From the NCBI GenBank assembly GCA_034359265.1, contig CP136898.1, positions 51,201,501 to 51,265,500 on the forward strand: a DNA stretch of 64,000 nucleotides, given 5' to 3'. The position numbers and the translations under genes are program-made. Source of the stretch: Canna indica (taxonomy: Eukaryota > Streptophyta > Magnoliopsida > Zingiberales > Cannaceae). Positions 55,168 to 64,000 of this stretch are shown here, in pieces; the stretch's first letter is position 1; each line of letters opens with the position of its first letter. Below the pieces are notes generated by a model. That model had not been told where the DNA came from and searched no databases. It saw only the letters and a list, made by a program, of their open reading frames with translations.

Positions 55168-55175
55168 TATAAATA
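55168..55175 (+). promoter_or_regulatory. LTR TATA box (element 4)
   Basis: TATAAATA, about 60 bp downstream of the last palindrome. Confidence 0.65.
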
Positions 55176-55943
55176 GCACTTTTCTAACTCCTTTAACCAC
55201 TCTTACAGATTTTATTGAGCATTAAAAAGAAAGTTTTGAGCCTTCTAAAGATTGATTAATAGCGCTCGATTCTTCCGTCGACAACTTCTTCAAGTGCACA
55301 GTCTTCCTCAACTCGGGTTTCAATTCGAGCTCTACAACTTGGCGAGTTGGAGGCTTTGAAGGCTTGGAAAAGAGCAGTTGATCTTGGTTTATTCTTTAGG
55401 CTCTTTTCATTGTAATTTTAATTGTTATTTGAACACCGTTTTCTTTGGACTTGTGCTTGTGAAGACCTAGGATTGTTAGGTCTTAAAATTGGGTGATTGC
55501 CTTTGTGTTTGAGGCTTAATTCCACCGGTGTAAACTCAGCTTACTAGGATTAGTTGAGGTATCTCTTAGGGTTGAGGTGGAAGAGAACTCTCGATAAGAA
55601 GGCGGAGACTTCTGGGTGTGGAAGTGCCTTAGATTGAGAGTGAGTCTCTTTAGGTCAATGTCATCTTGTAAGGGAACTGATTTAATCTAGTAAACCTAAT
55701 TTGGAAATCCTAAGCGGGGTGCTTAGGTAGTGGAGTAGGAATTGGGGCTGAACCACTATAAATTCTTATGTTTGCATTGATATCTTGTTTATATTAATTG
55801 TTTTATCATTTATTGCTTCCGCATCTAGTCGATTAATAACGATTTGCCTAAGTAACCAAAGAAATGATTAAAATCGGAATTAGACAATAAGAATTAGTAA
55901 ACATACTATTCACCCTCCCTCAAGTGTGCCATTTCACCCAACA

Positions 55944-55957
55944 ATTGGTATCAGAGC
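55944..55957 (+). promoter_or_regulatory. Primer-binding site of element 4
   Basis: ATTGGTATCAGAGC immediately after the LTR, complementary to initiator-Met tRNA. Confidence 0.95.
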
Positions 55958-56053
55958 GGGTCGTAGATTGTGATTTCACCATCCCTTCTACAATTTGTCT
56001 CGATCCTAGAATGACACTAGAGTCGGTAGCATCTTCACCTCCTAGGTTCGATG

Positions 56054-56058
56054 AATCG
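56054..56058. repeat. Target-site duplication of element 5 (AATCG)
   Basis: AATCG before TGAAGGC; repeated at 62980-62984 after CCAACA. Removing element 5 and one copy restores the gag codons for FDESSFSLW. Confidence 0.95.
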
Positions 56059-57553
56059 TGAAGGCAAAATGACGACACTAGAGAGGGGGTGAATAGTGTG
56101 TTTACTAATTCGATTAGCCTAAATTCCAATTTAATCATTTCTTGATTAGTTTAGGCGATTTGCAATTCGATGATTTTATATGCGGAAGCAATAAATGATT
56201 TAGCAATTAAAGCAAATAAGAAAAATGCAAACACAAGATTTATAGTGGTTCGGCCCCAATGCCTACTCCACTACCTAAGCACCCCGCTTAGGATTTCCAA
56301 ACTATTTTTACTAGATTAATTTACGTTTCCCTTACACAGAGGACTTTTCACTGAAGAGACGCACTCTCGACCTAAGGCACCTCCACACCCGGAAGTCACT
56401 GTCTTCTTATCGAGAGTCCTCTTCCACATCAACCCCATGGGATAACTAAACTAAACCTAGTAAATACTACGATTACACAAGTGGCTTTACTCCTACACCA
56501 AGGATACCACTTCACACAGAAGACCAAACACCCGATCTTCTACAGACGCACAAATTAAACACAGTTTAAATAATAGTTAAAATACAGTTGAAAAGAGCTA
56601 AAGAATGAAACCAATAGAGAAAGCTCTTTTGCAATCCTTCAATCCTTCAACTCGTCAAGGGGTAGAGCTTGAATCAACACCCGAGTTGAGGAGCAGACGA
56701 CACTTGAAGAAGAACTCAACAGAGGAACGGAGTGCGCTGCGATTACTCCTTGGAAGGCTTTAAATCTCCCTTAGAATGCTCAATGATAATTGTAAGAGAG
56801 GGAGAAGAAGACTAAATGAAGTATATAAGGGTGTATTTATACCCTTGTGAAGAAACGACTTTTCAACGGATAGAAAACTATCAGTTACAGGTCGTCGATC
56901 GATTGGTCGACCTATCATTCGACCGTTCCATTTTTCTCTCTGGTCGGTCGATCGCCTAGGTGCAAGATTGCGTGATTTCTTCTTCGGTCGACCAGTCGGT
57001 TGACCGACGCGATTGCGTCTTTGGCTTATATGCAGGTCGATCGACCGCCAACCTTACTGCCTATTTCAGGCCTTTGTCGGTTGACCGACCGGTCGACCGA
57101 AGTAGCCACTGCCTATTTTTGGTAGTGTTCGGTCAATCGACCGGTCGACCGACAAGGCTACTGCCTGATACCTTACCCTATCCGGTCGACCGCCCAGTCG
57201 ATCGAATTTAGGTTGAGATTTGTTTCTTCAACCGATTTTCTTCCGCGCTTCATTTTCGGGTTCCGGCTTTCAACGACCATCAACTTGGAGAGCTTTCATG
57301 TGATCTTTGAGCCCGTCCAATGCATCTTTGGTGCACTCGTCGTTCTTCGAGAAACTTCCTCGATGAACCCGAGCGCGATGATCAATGTCCTTCCAATTTT
57401 TGATTTCTTCTGATATTTTTGATCGAGGACATTGAACACTAATTGATATGGAACCTGAAACATATTCTCAATGAAATCATTAGTCCCATGTTTGTTATCA
57501 TCAAAACCATCAAAATCGAGATTAAGGCTAAGGTTGAAAACCTAAAGCCAACA
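56059..57553 (-). repeat. 3' LTR of element 5
   Basis: 1,495 bp, TGAAGGC to GCCAACA; TATA box at 56833-56842; palindromic cluster 56890-57215. Very similar to the 5' LTR apart from the palindromes and a G-run length difference near the outer end. Confidence 0.93.
56890..57215. repeat. Palindromic U3 cluster, element 5 (3' LTR)
   Basis: Six palindromic sites, several as doubled units (for example TCGGTTGACCGACCGGTCGA), separated by conserved spacers such as AGGCTACTGCCTGATACC. Confidence 0.85.
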
Positions 57554-60059
57554 ATCTCCCCCTTTTTGATGATGACAAACATACATAAGAATATATATAT
57601 TCATTTAAAGCATAGAGGATATCAACTAAGAGATTTCTCCCCCTATCAGCATGCATATTTATATAATTAAACCCCCCTTTTTATATGCATGAATTTCCTA
57701 TATTTTACTCCCCTTTACCTATACGTTTCTCCCCATTTTAACTATACATTTCTCTCCCTTTATACCTAAACTTTTCTCTCCCCCTTTTGACATCAATCAA
57801 AAAGGGCAAGAAAGATCAATCAAGTCAAAGGGATGAAGAACAAATATTTTTTCATGAAGTTCAGACTCTAAAGATTATTTTTCATGACACATGAAAATCT
57901 CAACCAAGGGAAGGAAAACAAATAATTTGATATTTTTAGATTTCATTGAAATTTTCAATATACCAAGATATGGTTATTTAACTCATGTATATCAAGTTTG
58001 AAATGAAACTAATGTTATTTAATTCAAATATTAACTTAGCATGTTTTCATTTGAAATAAGCATGAAAATTATGAAAAAGCTAAGTCTCAATTTTGCCATC
58101 TACTCACATTTTCTCATATTTAGGCATCTAGACATCAAATATGAGATAATGTAAGTCTATGAATTAAGTTTGAGCTTAAGATGAAGTTTTTAAGTTACTT
58201 TGTTGACTTAAGTCAACCTATACTTCTAATTTTCAAAAATCACCCTTTTGAGGTTATATGAAATCATATTTTTGATGAAAAAGTTTGGTACCAATTTTTG
58301 GATGAAAATTTTGATACCAAATATTGAATGGTCATTTGAAATATATGAATAAATTTTGAACTCAAAAGAATTTTCAAATACCATTTTTCATCCTATATTG
58401 AATTTAATCAACAACTTATTTTTAAGGTATCACTCAATATATCAAAATCATTTTTAGAAATGATTTTGCTCAAGTAATAATGAGAACGATATTAGAGATG
58501 AAATCAAAATAGCATGCACAAAATTTCATTTGAAGTTTTTGAAGAAAATTCAAAGTATCTTATATATCAAATATGTTTTTGAAATCCAACTTCAAAATTT
58601 TATTTTAAATCCGATTCTTGATGAAATTTTTACTATAAAACTAGATTTTTCAGGTAATGTGCAGTTTCAAGAATCATTTAAAAAGAATTTTTCTATATTT
58701 TCCTAGAAATAACTGAAATTGGTGATACCAATTGTTGAACAAATGACAATTCCATAATTTTTCAGTTATTTTCAAAGAATGCTTAGTTTTCATTCAAACT
58801 TTTATGACACCACATAATGGTCATGTAAATAGTGTATATCAAGTTTGAGATGAAAATTATATTCTTAAGTCAAGATATCAACCTAGCATGGTTTCATTCA
58901 AAACTAAACTAGTTTTTATGAAACTTGCTAAGTTTCAATCTTAACATTTACTCATAATTTTTCAAATTTAAACCTATGGATAAACTTATCATGAGTAAAT
59001 CTAAACATATTTCTCAAATATGGATCATAAATGAGACCTTTAAGTCAACTTGTTGACTTGGGTCAACTAGATTCAAAAGAGGTAATCATGAATTAACCTC
59101 TATTGTAATTTTATCCATATCCATATGAATTTTCAATTCTAAGTGCTTGGAAACATGTTATACCTATTCCTAAACATGTTTATGAAGTTTTGGACTTAAA
59201 ATCAAGTGTCCAAGTCAATTTGTTGACTTGGATCAAATATTTTCAAGTTTAAGTCCCCTAAAGTGATATAGATATCACATTGTTCATCTAGACATGGTTT
59301 TTCAAGTTTTAAATACCTAGATTCATGTCATGTGTGTATCTAAACATGTTCATTTCATTTTTACCTTAACATGAAGTCTCTAAAGAAGAATTTTAACCTA
59401 GTTCAATTTCACAAATATCAATATATCATGAAATGAGCTAAGTTATCCAGATTTTTCCTACTAATGAAAATTCGAATATTTATCATGCATAATCAATCAT
59501 GAGTATATAGAGACATCATTAACCATGAAAATTCAATTATTTTTCAAAGATTTTTGCAAAGTAAAATTCAACATTTTTCTTAAAAATTTGCCAAACTTTT
59601 CATTTCCTTTTTCATTTTCTTTTAGATAGCATTGTCTTCATTTACCTTCATAACTTGCAAGTAGACATCATTAGTATCATAATGAAATGATATGTCAACT
59701 AGCAAGCTAACATACTAACTAGCAATGGTTCAATACAAAATTTCATTTAAAACCTTAACTTATGCTAGATAGTTAAGATTCATTTTAAGATGGATATCAT
59801 GATTTCAAAATGAATCTAAGGGATCAAGATGTGAACAATTTGAGGTATAAGGTCCCTAGACATGTTTAACTAGTTTGGACTTAAAGGAATGTCTCTTATG
59901 GTAAGTGTCAACCTAGAGCAAGTTTCGTTGGATGAAATTTGCCTAAGTGCTAATATTCTACATACTCATGAAAATTTAAGGGTTTTAACATGCAATTCTA
60001 ATCATGAGTATAGAGACATACTTTAATCTTAAGTATTGAGGTATAACACTAAGATTTTG
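57554..60059 (-). other. Repetitive non-coding block of element 5
   Basis: No coding capacity. The minus-strand purine tract lies at the left edge (CTCCCCCTTTTTGATG on plus, 57556-57572), with further C-rich tracts at about 57635-57650, 57705-57790. Diverged internal repeats at 57960-58210 and 58800-59060 match the layout in element 2. AAGTCAACTTGTTGACTT (59043-59060) is an 8-bp inverted repeat that recurs in variant forms nearby (about 58190, 59213). Confidence 0.7.
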
Positions 60060-61423
60060 AATTTACCAAGGTTATACCCTATTCATGATGATTTAAGTCC
60101 AATGAAACACTTGGATTTCTCTTTAATGCGCAATATAACTTGGATTTCTCTTTAATGCAACACTTGGATTTCTCTTTAATGCGCAATCATGGATGGCATG
60201 CTCAAATACACCACAACAAAAGCAATGTCCATGAAATTTTTTTCTTTTCATTTTTAACATGGACATGAGATTTAATTTTTGAATGCTTGTCATGTGAAAC
60301 ATGATGAGTATGAGCATTCTTAGAAAAAATATTTTTCTTTTGAGTATGAGGTTTAATGGTAGAATGCTTAGCATGAGAATGATGATGAGCATTGGCAATC
60401 TTTACATAAGCATTTTTCATTCTAGTGTTCTTAGGAAATGAAGCATTTTTTAATTCATTTACTTTCTTATTCAAGAAAGTAATCTCACTTTTCATTTCAT
60501 TCATGAATTTATGTAATGCATGTAATTGAGATTTTAACATGCAATTCTCTTTTTCTAAAATGTTATTCTTGAGCTTCAAGTCCTTAAGCTCAAGTTCTAC
60601 ATTATCATGGCATGAATCAAATGAACTAGATTTCAATTTTTCATTTTCTAGTTTGGATTCATGCAAATGAGAACTAAGCATTACATTTTCCTTCTTTAGC
60701 ATTTTGTTTTCTTTATCTTTTCTAACTAGCAAGACATACATTTTTTTGACATTCATCAACTAGTTCTTCATATGACATATTGAATGAACTAGATGAGCTA
60801 GTGCTAACATTATTATTATTATGACTAGAAGGAGAAGAGTGTACCTCATCTTTGGTACTTATGAGGCAAACTTTTGAAGTAGCTTCATAGTCATTGCTAG
60901 AGGGTGCTTCAAATGTGTGAGAGGTGGAGGTGGAAGCACTTGACCTCTTCCTTGCTTTGTTCTTCATGCTTGGGTAATTTTTCTTCACATGCCCCTTCTC
61001 TTTGCAAGCATGATAGATTACTCTTCTTTTTCGGCTCTTGGTGCTACTTCTTTGACTAGAAGAGGTATGAGCATCAAAACCAAGATTAGTAGTAGCTGTT
61101 TGACCATTGTCATCACTACCTTAATCAAACGTGCCAATTTCTTCGATTTTGGCATAATCATATAAAACATTTAACGAGGCCCATAAATCAAAAGCCGAAG
61201 AACAATACATGACTTTTTCTCAGATGCCATTGGGTAATGTGCAAAGAATATAATTCATGGCATCTCCATTATACTTAAATATTTTTTTATCTAATTCCCA
61301 ATGTAGCATGTTAAAGACTCCAAACCCTTTAGTCTTTAAATAGGTGTACATCCTATATTTCCAAAGACCAAAGTTTGAGTCAACGAACCTAGGGGGTGAA
61401 GACGCTACACTCTCTAGAGCCAT
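60060..61423 (-). pseudogene. Copia gag of element 5
   Basis: ATG at 61423, frame MALESVASSPPRFVDSNFGL, then WKYRMYTYLKTKGFG and ILCTLPNGI of a UBN2-type gag. The first zinc knuckle region reads YHACKEKGHVKKNY (about 61010-60975), having lost both the first and last Cys. It continues with the ARKRSSASTSTSH linker, a coiled coil (60759-60420) and an intact second knuckle CFCCGVFEHAIHDC (about 60232-60190). The end shows a triplicated ALKRNPS unit (60100-60185). Frameshifts and stops break it. Confidence 0.82.
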
Positions 61424-61477
61424 TTCTAGATCGAGATGAATTATAGAAGGGATGGTGAAATCACAATCTACGAACTT

Positions 61478-61491
61478 GCTCTGATACCAGT
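61478..61491 (-). promoter_or_regulatory. Primer-binding site of element 5
   Basis: Minus strand ACTGGTATCAGAGC beside the 5' LTR; TGGTATCAGAGC is complementary to initiator-Met tRNA. Confidence 0.95.
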
Positions 61492-62979
61492 TGAAGGCGA
61501 AATGGCGACACTAGAGTGGGGGGGGGGGGGTGAATAGTGTGTTTACTAATTCGATTAGCCTAAATTCCAATTTAATCGTTTCTTGATTAGTTTAGGCGAT
61601 TTGTAATTTAATGATTTTATATGCGGAAGCAATAAATGATTTAGCAATTAAAGCAAATAAGAATTTAGTGCAAACACAAGATTTATAGTGGTTCGGCCCC
61701 AATGCCTACTCCACTACCTAAGCACCCCGCTTAGGATTTTCAAACTAGTTTTACTAGATTAATTTACGTTTCCCTTACATAGAGGACTTTTCACCGAAGA
61801 GACGCACTCTCGACCTATGGCATTTCCACACCCGGAAGTCATCGTCTTCTTATCGAGAGTCCTCTTCCACCTCAACCCTATGGGACAACTAAACTAATCC
61901 TAGTAAATACTACGATTACACAAGTGGCTTTACTTCTTCTACACCAAGGATACCACTTCACATAGAAGACCAAACACCCAATCTTCTACAGATGCACAAA
62001 TTAAACACAATTTAAATAATAGTTAAAATACACTTGAGAAGAGCTAAAGAATGAAACCAATAGAGAAAGCTCTTTTGCAATCCTTCAATCCTTCAACTCG
62101 TCAAGGGGTAGAGCTTGAATCAACACCCGAGTTGAGGAGCAGACGACGCTTGAAGAAGAACTCAACAGAGGAACGGAGCGCGCTGCGATTACTCCTTGGA
62201 AGGCTTTAAATCTCCCTTAGAATGCTCAATGATAACTATAAGAGAGGGAGAAGAAGATTAAATGAAGTATATAAGGGTGTATTTATACCCTCGTGAAGAA
62301 ACGACTGTTCAACGGATAGAAAGCTATCCATCACAAGCCGCCGTTCAATTGGTCGGTCGACCGGCTGGTCGACCGATCATTCGATCGTTTCATTTTTCTC
62401 TCTGGTCGGTCGACCGCCCAGACGCAAGATCACACGATTTCTTCTTCGGTCGATCGACGCGATTGCGTCTTTGGCTTATATGCAGGTCGGTCGATCGCCA
62501 ACCTTACTGCCTATTTCAGGCCTTTGTCGGTCGATCGAAGTAGCCACTGCCTATTTTAGGCAGTGTTCGGTCGATCGACAAGGCTACTGCCTGATACCTT
62601 ACCCTATTCGGTCGATCGCCCAGTCGATCGAATTTAGGCTGAGATTTGTTTCTTCAGCCGATTTTATTCCGCGCTTCATTTTCAGGTTTTGACTTTCCAC
62701 GACCATAAACTTGGAGAGCTTTCATGTGATCTTTGAGCCCGTCCAATGCATCTTTAGTGCACTCGTCCTTCTTCGAGAAACTTCTGCGACGAACCCGAGC
62801 GCGACGATCAATGTCATTTCGATTTTTGATTTCTTCTGATATTTTCGATCGAGGACATTGAACGCTAATTGATATGGAACCTGAAATATATTCTCAATGA
62901 AATCATTAGTCCCATGTTTGTTATCATCAAAACCATCAAAACCGAGATTAAGGTTAAGGTTGAAAACCTAAAGCCAACA
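61492..62979 (-). repeat. 5' LTR of element 5
   Basis: 1,488 bp, TGAAGGCGAAATGG to GCCAACA, with a 13-G run at 61518-61530, TATA box at 62280-62287 and palindromic cluster 62335-62630. Confidence 0.93.
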
Positions 62980-64000
62980 AATCGAGCTTTAGTCTTTGGA
63001 AGTCTAGGATGTACACTTACTTAAAGACTAGAGGTCTTGATGTTTATAACATGATTAAACTAGAATACTTTGAACCTAAGATTGACATGCATGATTGGAG
63101 TGAACATGATAAGAAAATGATTCAATTTAATGGAGAACATGTATAGCATTTTTTGTACCTTACCTAATAGCTTGCTTGAAAAAGTAATGCATCGCACTTT
63201 GGCTTTTGATATTTGGGCAATATTAAAAGCTTAATAGTTTTGTTGAGGGTGGTGATGACAATGGTCATCCCCCTAGTACTAACCTCGGTTTTGATGCTCA
63301 AAGCACTTCTAGCCAAAGTAGCATAAGCAAGAATCGGAAATGAAAACTTAGGTGCTTCCTTTGCCAAGAGACGGGACACAAGAAGATGAATTGTCCTCTC
63401 TTGAAGAAGAAATCCAAAAAGAAGAAGTGTGCTTCTCCATCCACATCCAAATCAAGTAAATCTTCTTCTAGACATGACAATGAAACTACATCAAACTTTT
63501 GCCTCATGGGTCTTAACGATGTGGTAAAAAGTCTTTCGCTTCTTGTCATAATAGTGATTCTAGCAATTCATGCTCATTTGACATGTCTCATGATGAGCTA
63601 GTTGATAAATGTAGAAAAATGTATGAATTGCTCATAAAAAAGAACAAGGAAATAAAGAAAATTAAAAAAGAGAACTCTAAGCTTACTAGTCACATGCATG
63701 CCTTAAAAGTTGAAAATGAAAAATTGAACACTAGTATGCTTGATACATGCCATGATGATTTGAAGCTTGAAATTAAGAACTTAAAACATAGAAATAAAAA
63801 GTTAGAGATTGAAAATGATGAATTATTAAACAAGACACCCAAAATTAGAAATGAAAATGAGATCTTGAAAAATAGATTAAAACTTAAGGGTAATGATCCT
63901 TCAAATGATTTCAAAATGGAAAATAAGAGTTTGAAAAATGAAAATTGTTTGTTGAGATCTCAATCTCATGCATTGCATAAGTTCATTAATGACTTGAAAA

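Larger units (their letters stand above)
54146..55943 (+). repeat. 5' LTR of element 4
   Basis: TGTTGGCTTAAGG to CACCCAACA. It contains a palindromic cluster (54838-55110) followed by a plus-strand TATA box TATAAATA (55168-55175), the same order as in the other LTRs read on their own strand. Confidence 0.92.
56059..62979 (-). mobile_element. LTR element 5: gag-only Copia (Sirevirus-like) retrotransposon
   Basis: A complete 6,921-bp element in minus orientation inside the gag of element 4, with AATCG duplications. In its own direction: 5' LTR (62979-61492), primer site (61491-61478), gag (61423 to about 60060), AT-rich repetitive non-coding block (about 60059-57570), purine tract, 3' LTR (57553-56059). 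No pol. As the innermost insertion, it is the youngest in this nest. Confidence 0.93.
54146..64000 (+). mobile_element. LTR element 4 (plus orientation), runs off the window
   Basis: 5' LTR 54146-55943 (1,798 bp, the longest of the family), primer site 55944-55957, gag from 56011. Its gag is interrupted by element 5 (56059-62979) and resumes at 62985 to the window end. Whether it carries pol cannot be seen. It is the only plus-strand member and has the best preserved first zinc knuckle, so it is the candidate for a fuller copy. Confidence 0.9.
56011..64000 (+). pseudogene. Copia gag of element 4, split by element 5
   Basis: Begins MTLESVASSPPRFDES at 56011 and, after element 5, continues FSLWKSRMYTYLKTRGLDVY from about 62985. 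Beyond a small frame change near 63137 come CTLPNSLLEKVMHRTLAFDI, then an internal deletion, an intact zinc knuckle CFLCQETGHKKMNC (about 63353-63394), a Lys/Ser-rich linker and a long coiled coil (from about 63590 to the window end) with ENEKLN / LEIKNLK heptads. In family order a second knuckle should follow outside the window. Frameshifts and an in-frame TAG show it is not intact. Confidence 0.85.

Overview
This is a repeat-dense plant nuclear (angiosperm) window. The evidence is: plant LTR retrotransposons primed by initiator-Met tRNA; plant L1-type LINEs; CACTA, PIF/Harbinger, Mutator-like and TRIM elements; captured fragments of plant genes (UDP-glycosyltransferase, pectin methylesterase, COBRA-like); and one intact host gene with plant-type introns. 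The very GC-rich captured fragments hint at a monocot, but that is only an impression.

The only convincing host gene is a divergent (mitochondrial-type) ribosomal protein S15a/S8 gene on the minus strand. It has three coding exons (29649-29778, 25761-25921, 13882-13980) that join exactly into an uninterrupted 129-residue protein. Its introns are about 3.7 kb and 11.8 kb. Intron 2 holds a CACTA element carrying a COBRA-like/pectinesterase chimera, a decayed PIF/Harbinger element, an AT-rich stretch and a hairpin cluster. Intron 1 holds a long-inverted-repeat element with a GC-rich core and a hAT-like short element. A 5'-truncated LINE starts about 450 bp upstream of its start codon, head to head.

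Layout: 1-1690, long-inverted-repeat (Mutator/Pack-like) element with UDP-glycosyltransferase pieces; 2527-11190, a LINE split by a 6.5-kb LTR element (3607-10077); 11203-12488, a MITE and an opposed LINE ORF1 fragment; 13882-30200, the S15a gene and promoter; 30215-35245, a second LINE; 35250-50484, a 5'-truncated chromodomain Ty3/gypsy element invaded by a solo LTR (37437-39078) and by a complete gag-only LTR element (41595-48538); 51086-51407, a perfect small TRIM; 51979-52868, a decayed transposon ORF; 53399-64000, a three-level nest of the same LTR family, with a truncated LTR holding an element whose gag is split by another complete element (56059-62979).

The dominant theme is one Copia (Sirevirus-like) LTR family, present as three complete copies, one partial copy, a solo LTR and a truncated LTR. 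Every complete copy has LTRs, a tRNA-Met primer site, a long gag (UBN2, zinc knuckle, coiled coil, second zinc knuckle) and a purine tract, but no protease, integrase or reverse transcriptase. An AT-rich, internally repetitive, conserved non-coding block sits where pol should be. Just upstream of the TATA box each LTR carries a dense cluster of GGTCGACC/CGATCG palindromes. In all three LTR pairs this cluster differs in length between the two LTRs, in one pair by repeated 12-bp steps. Coordinates of target-site duplications were read directly; no database search or alignment was run.
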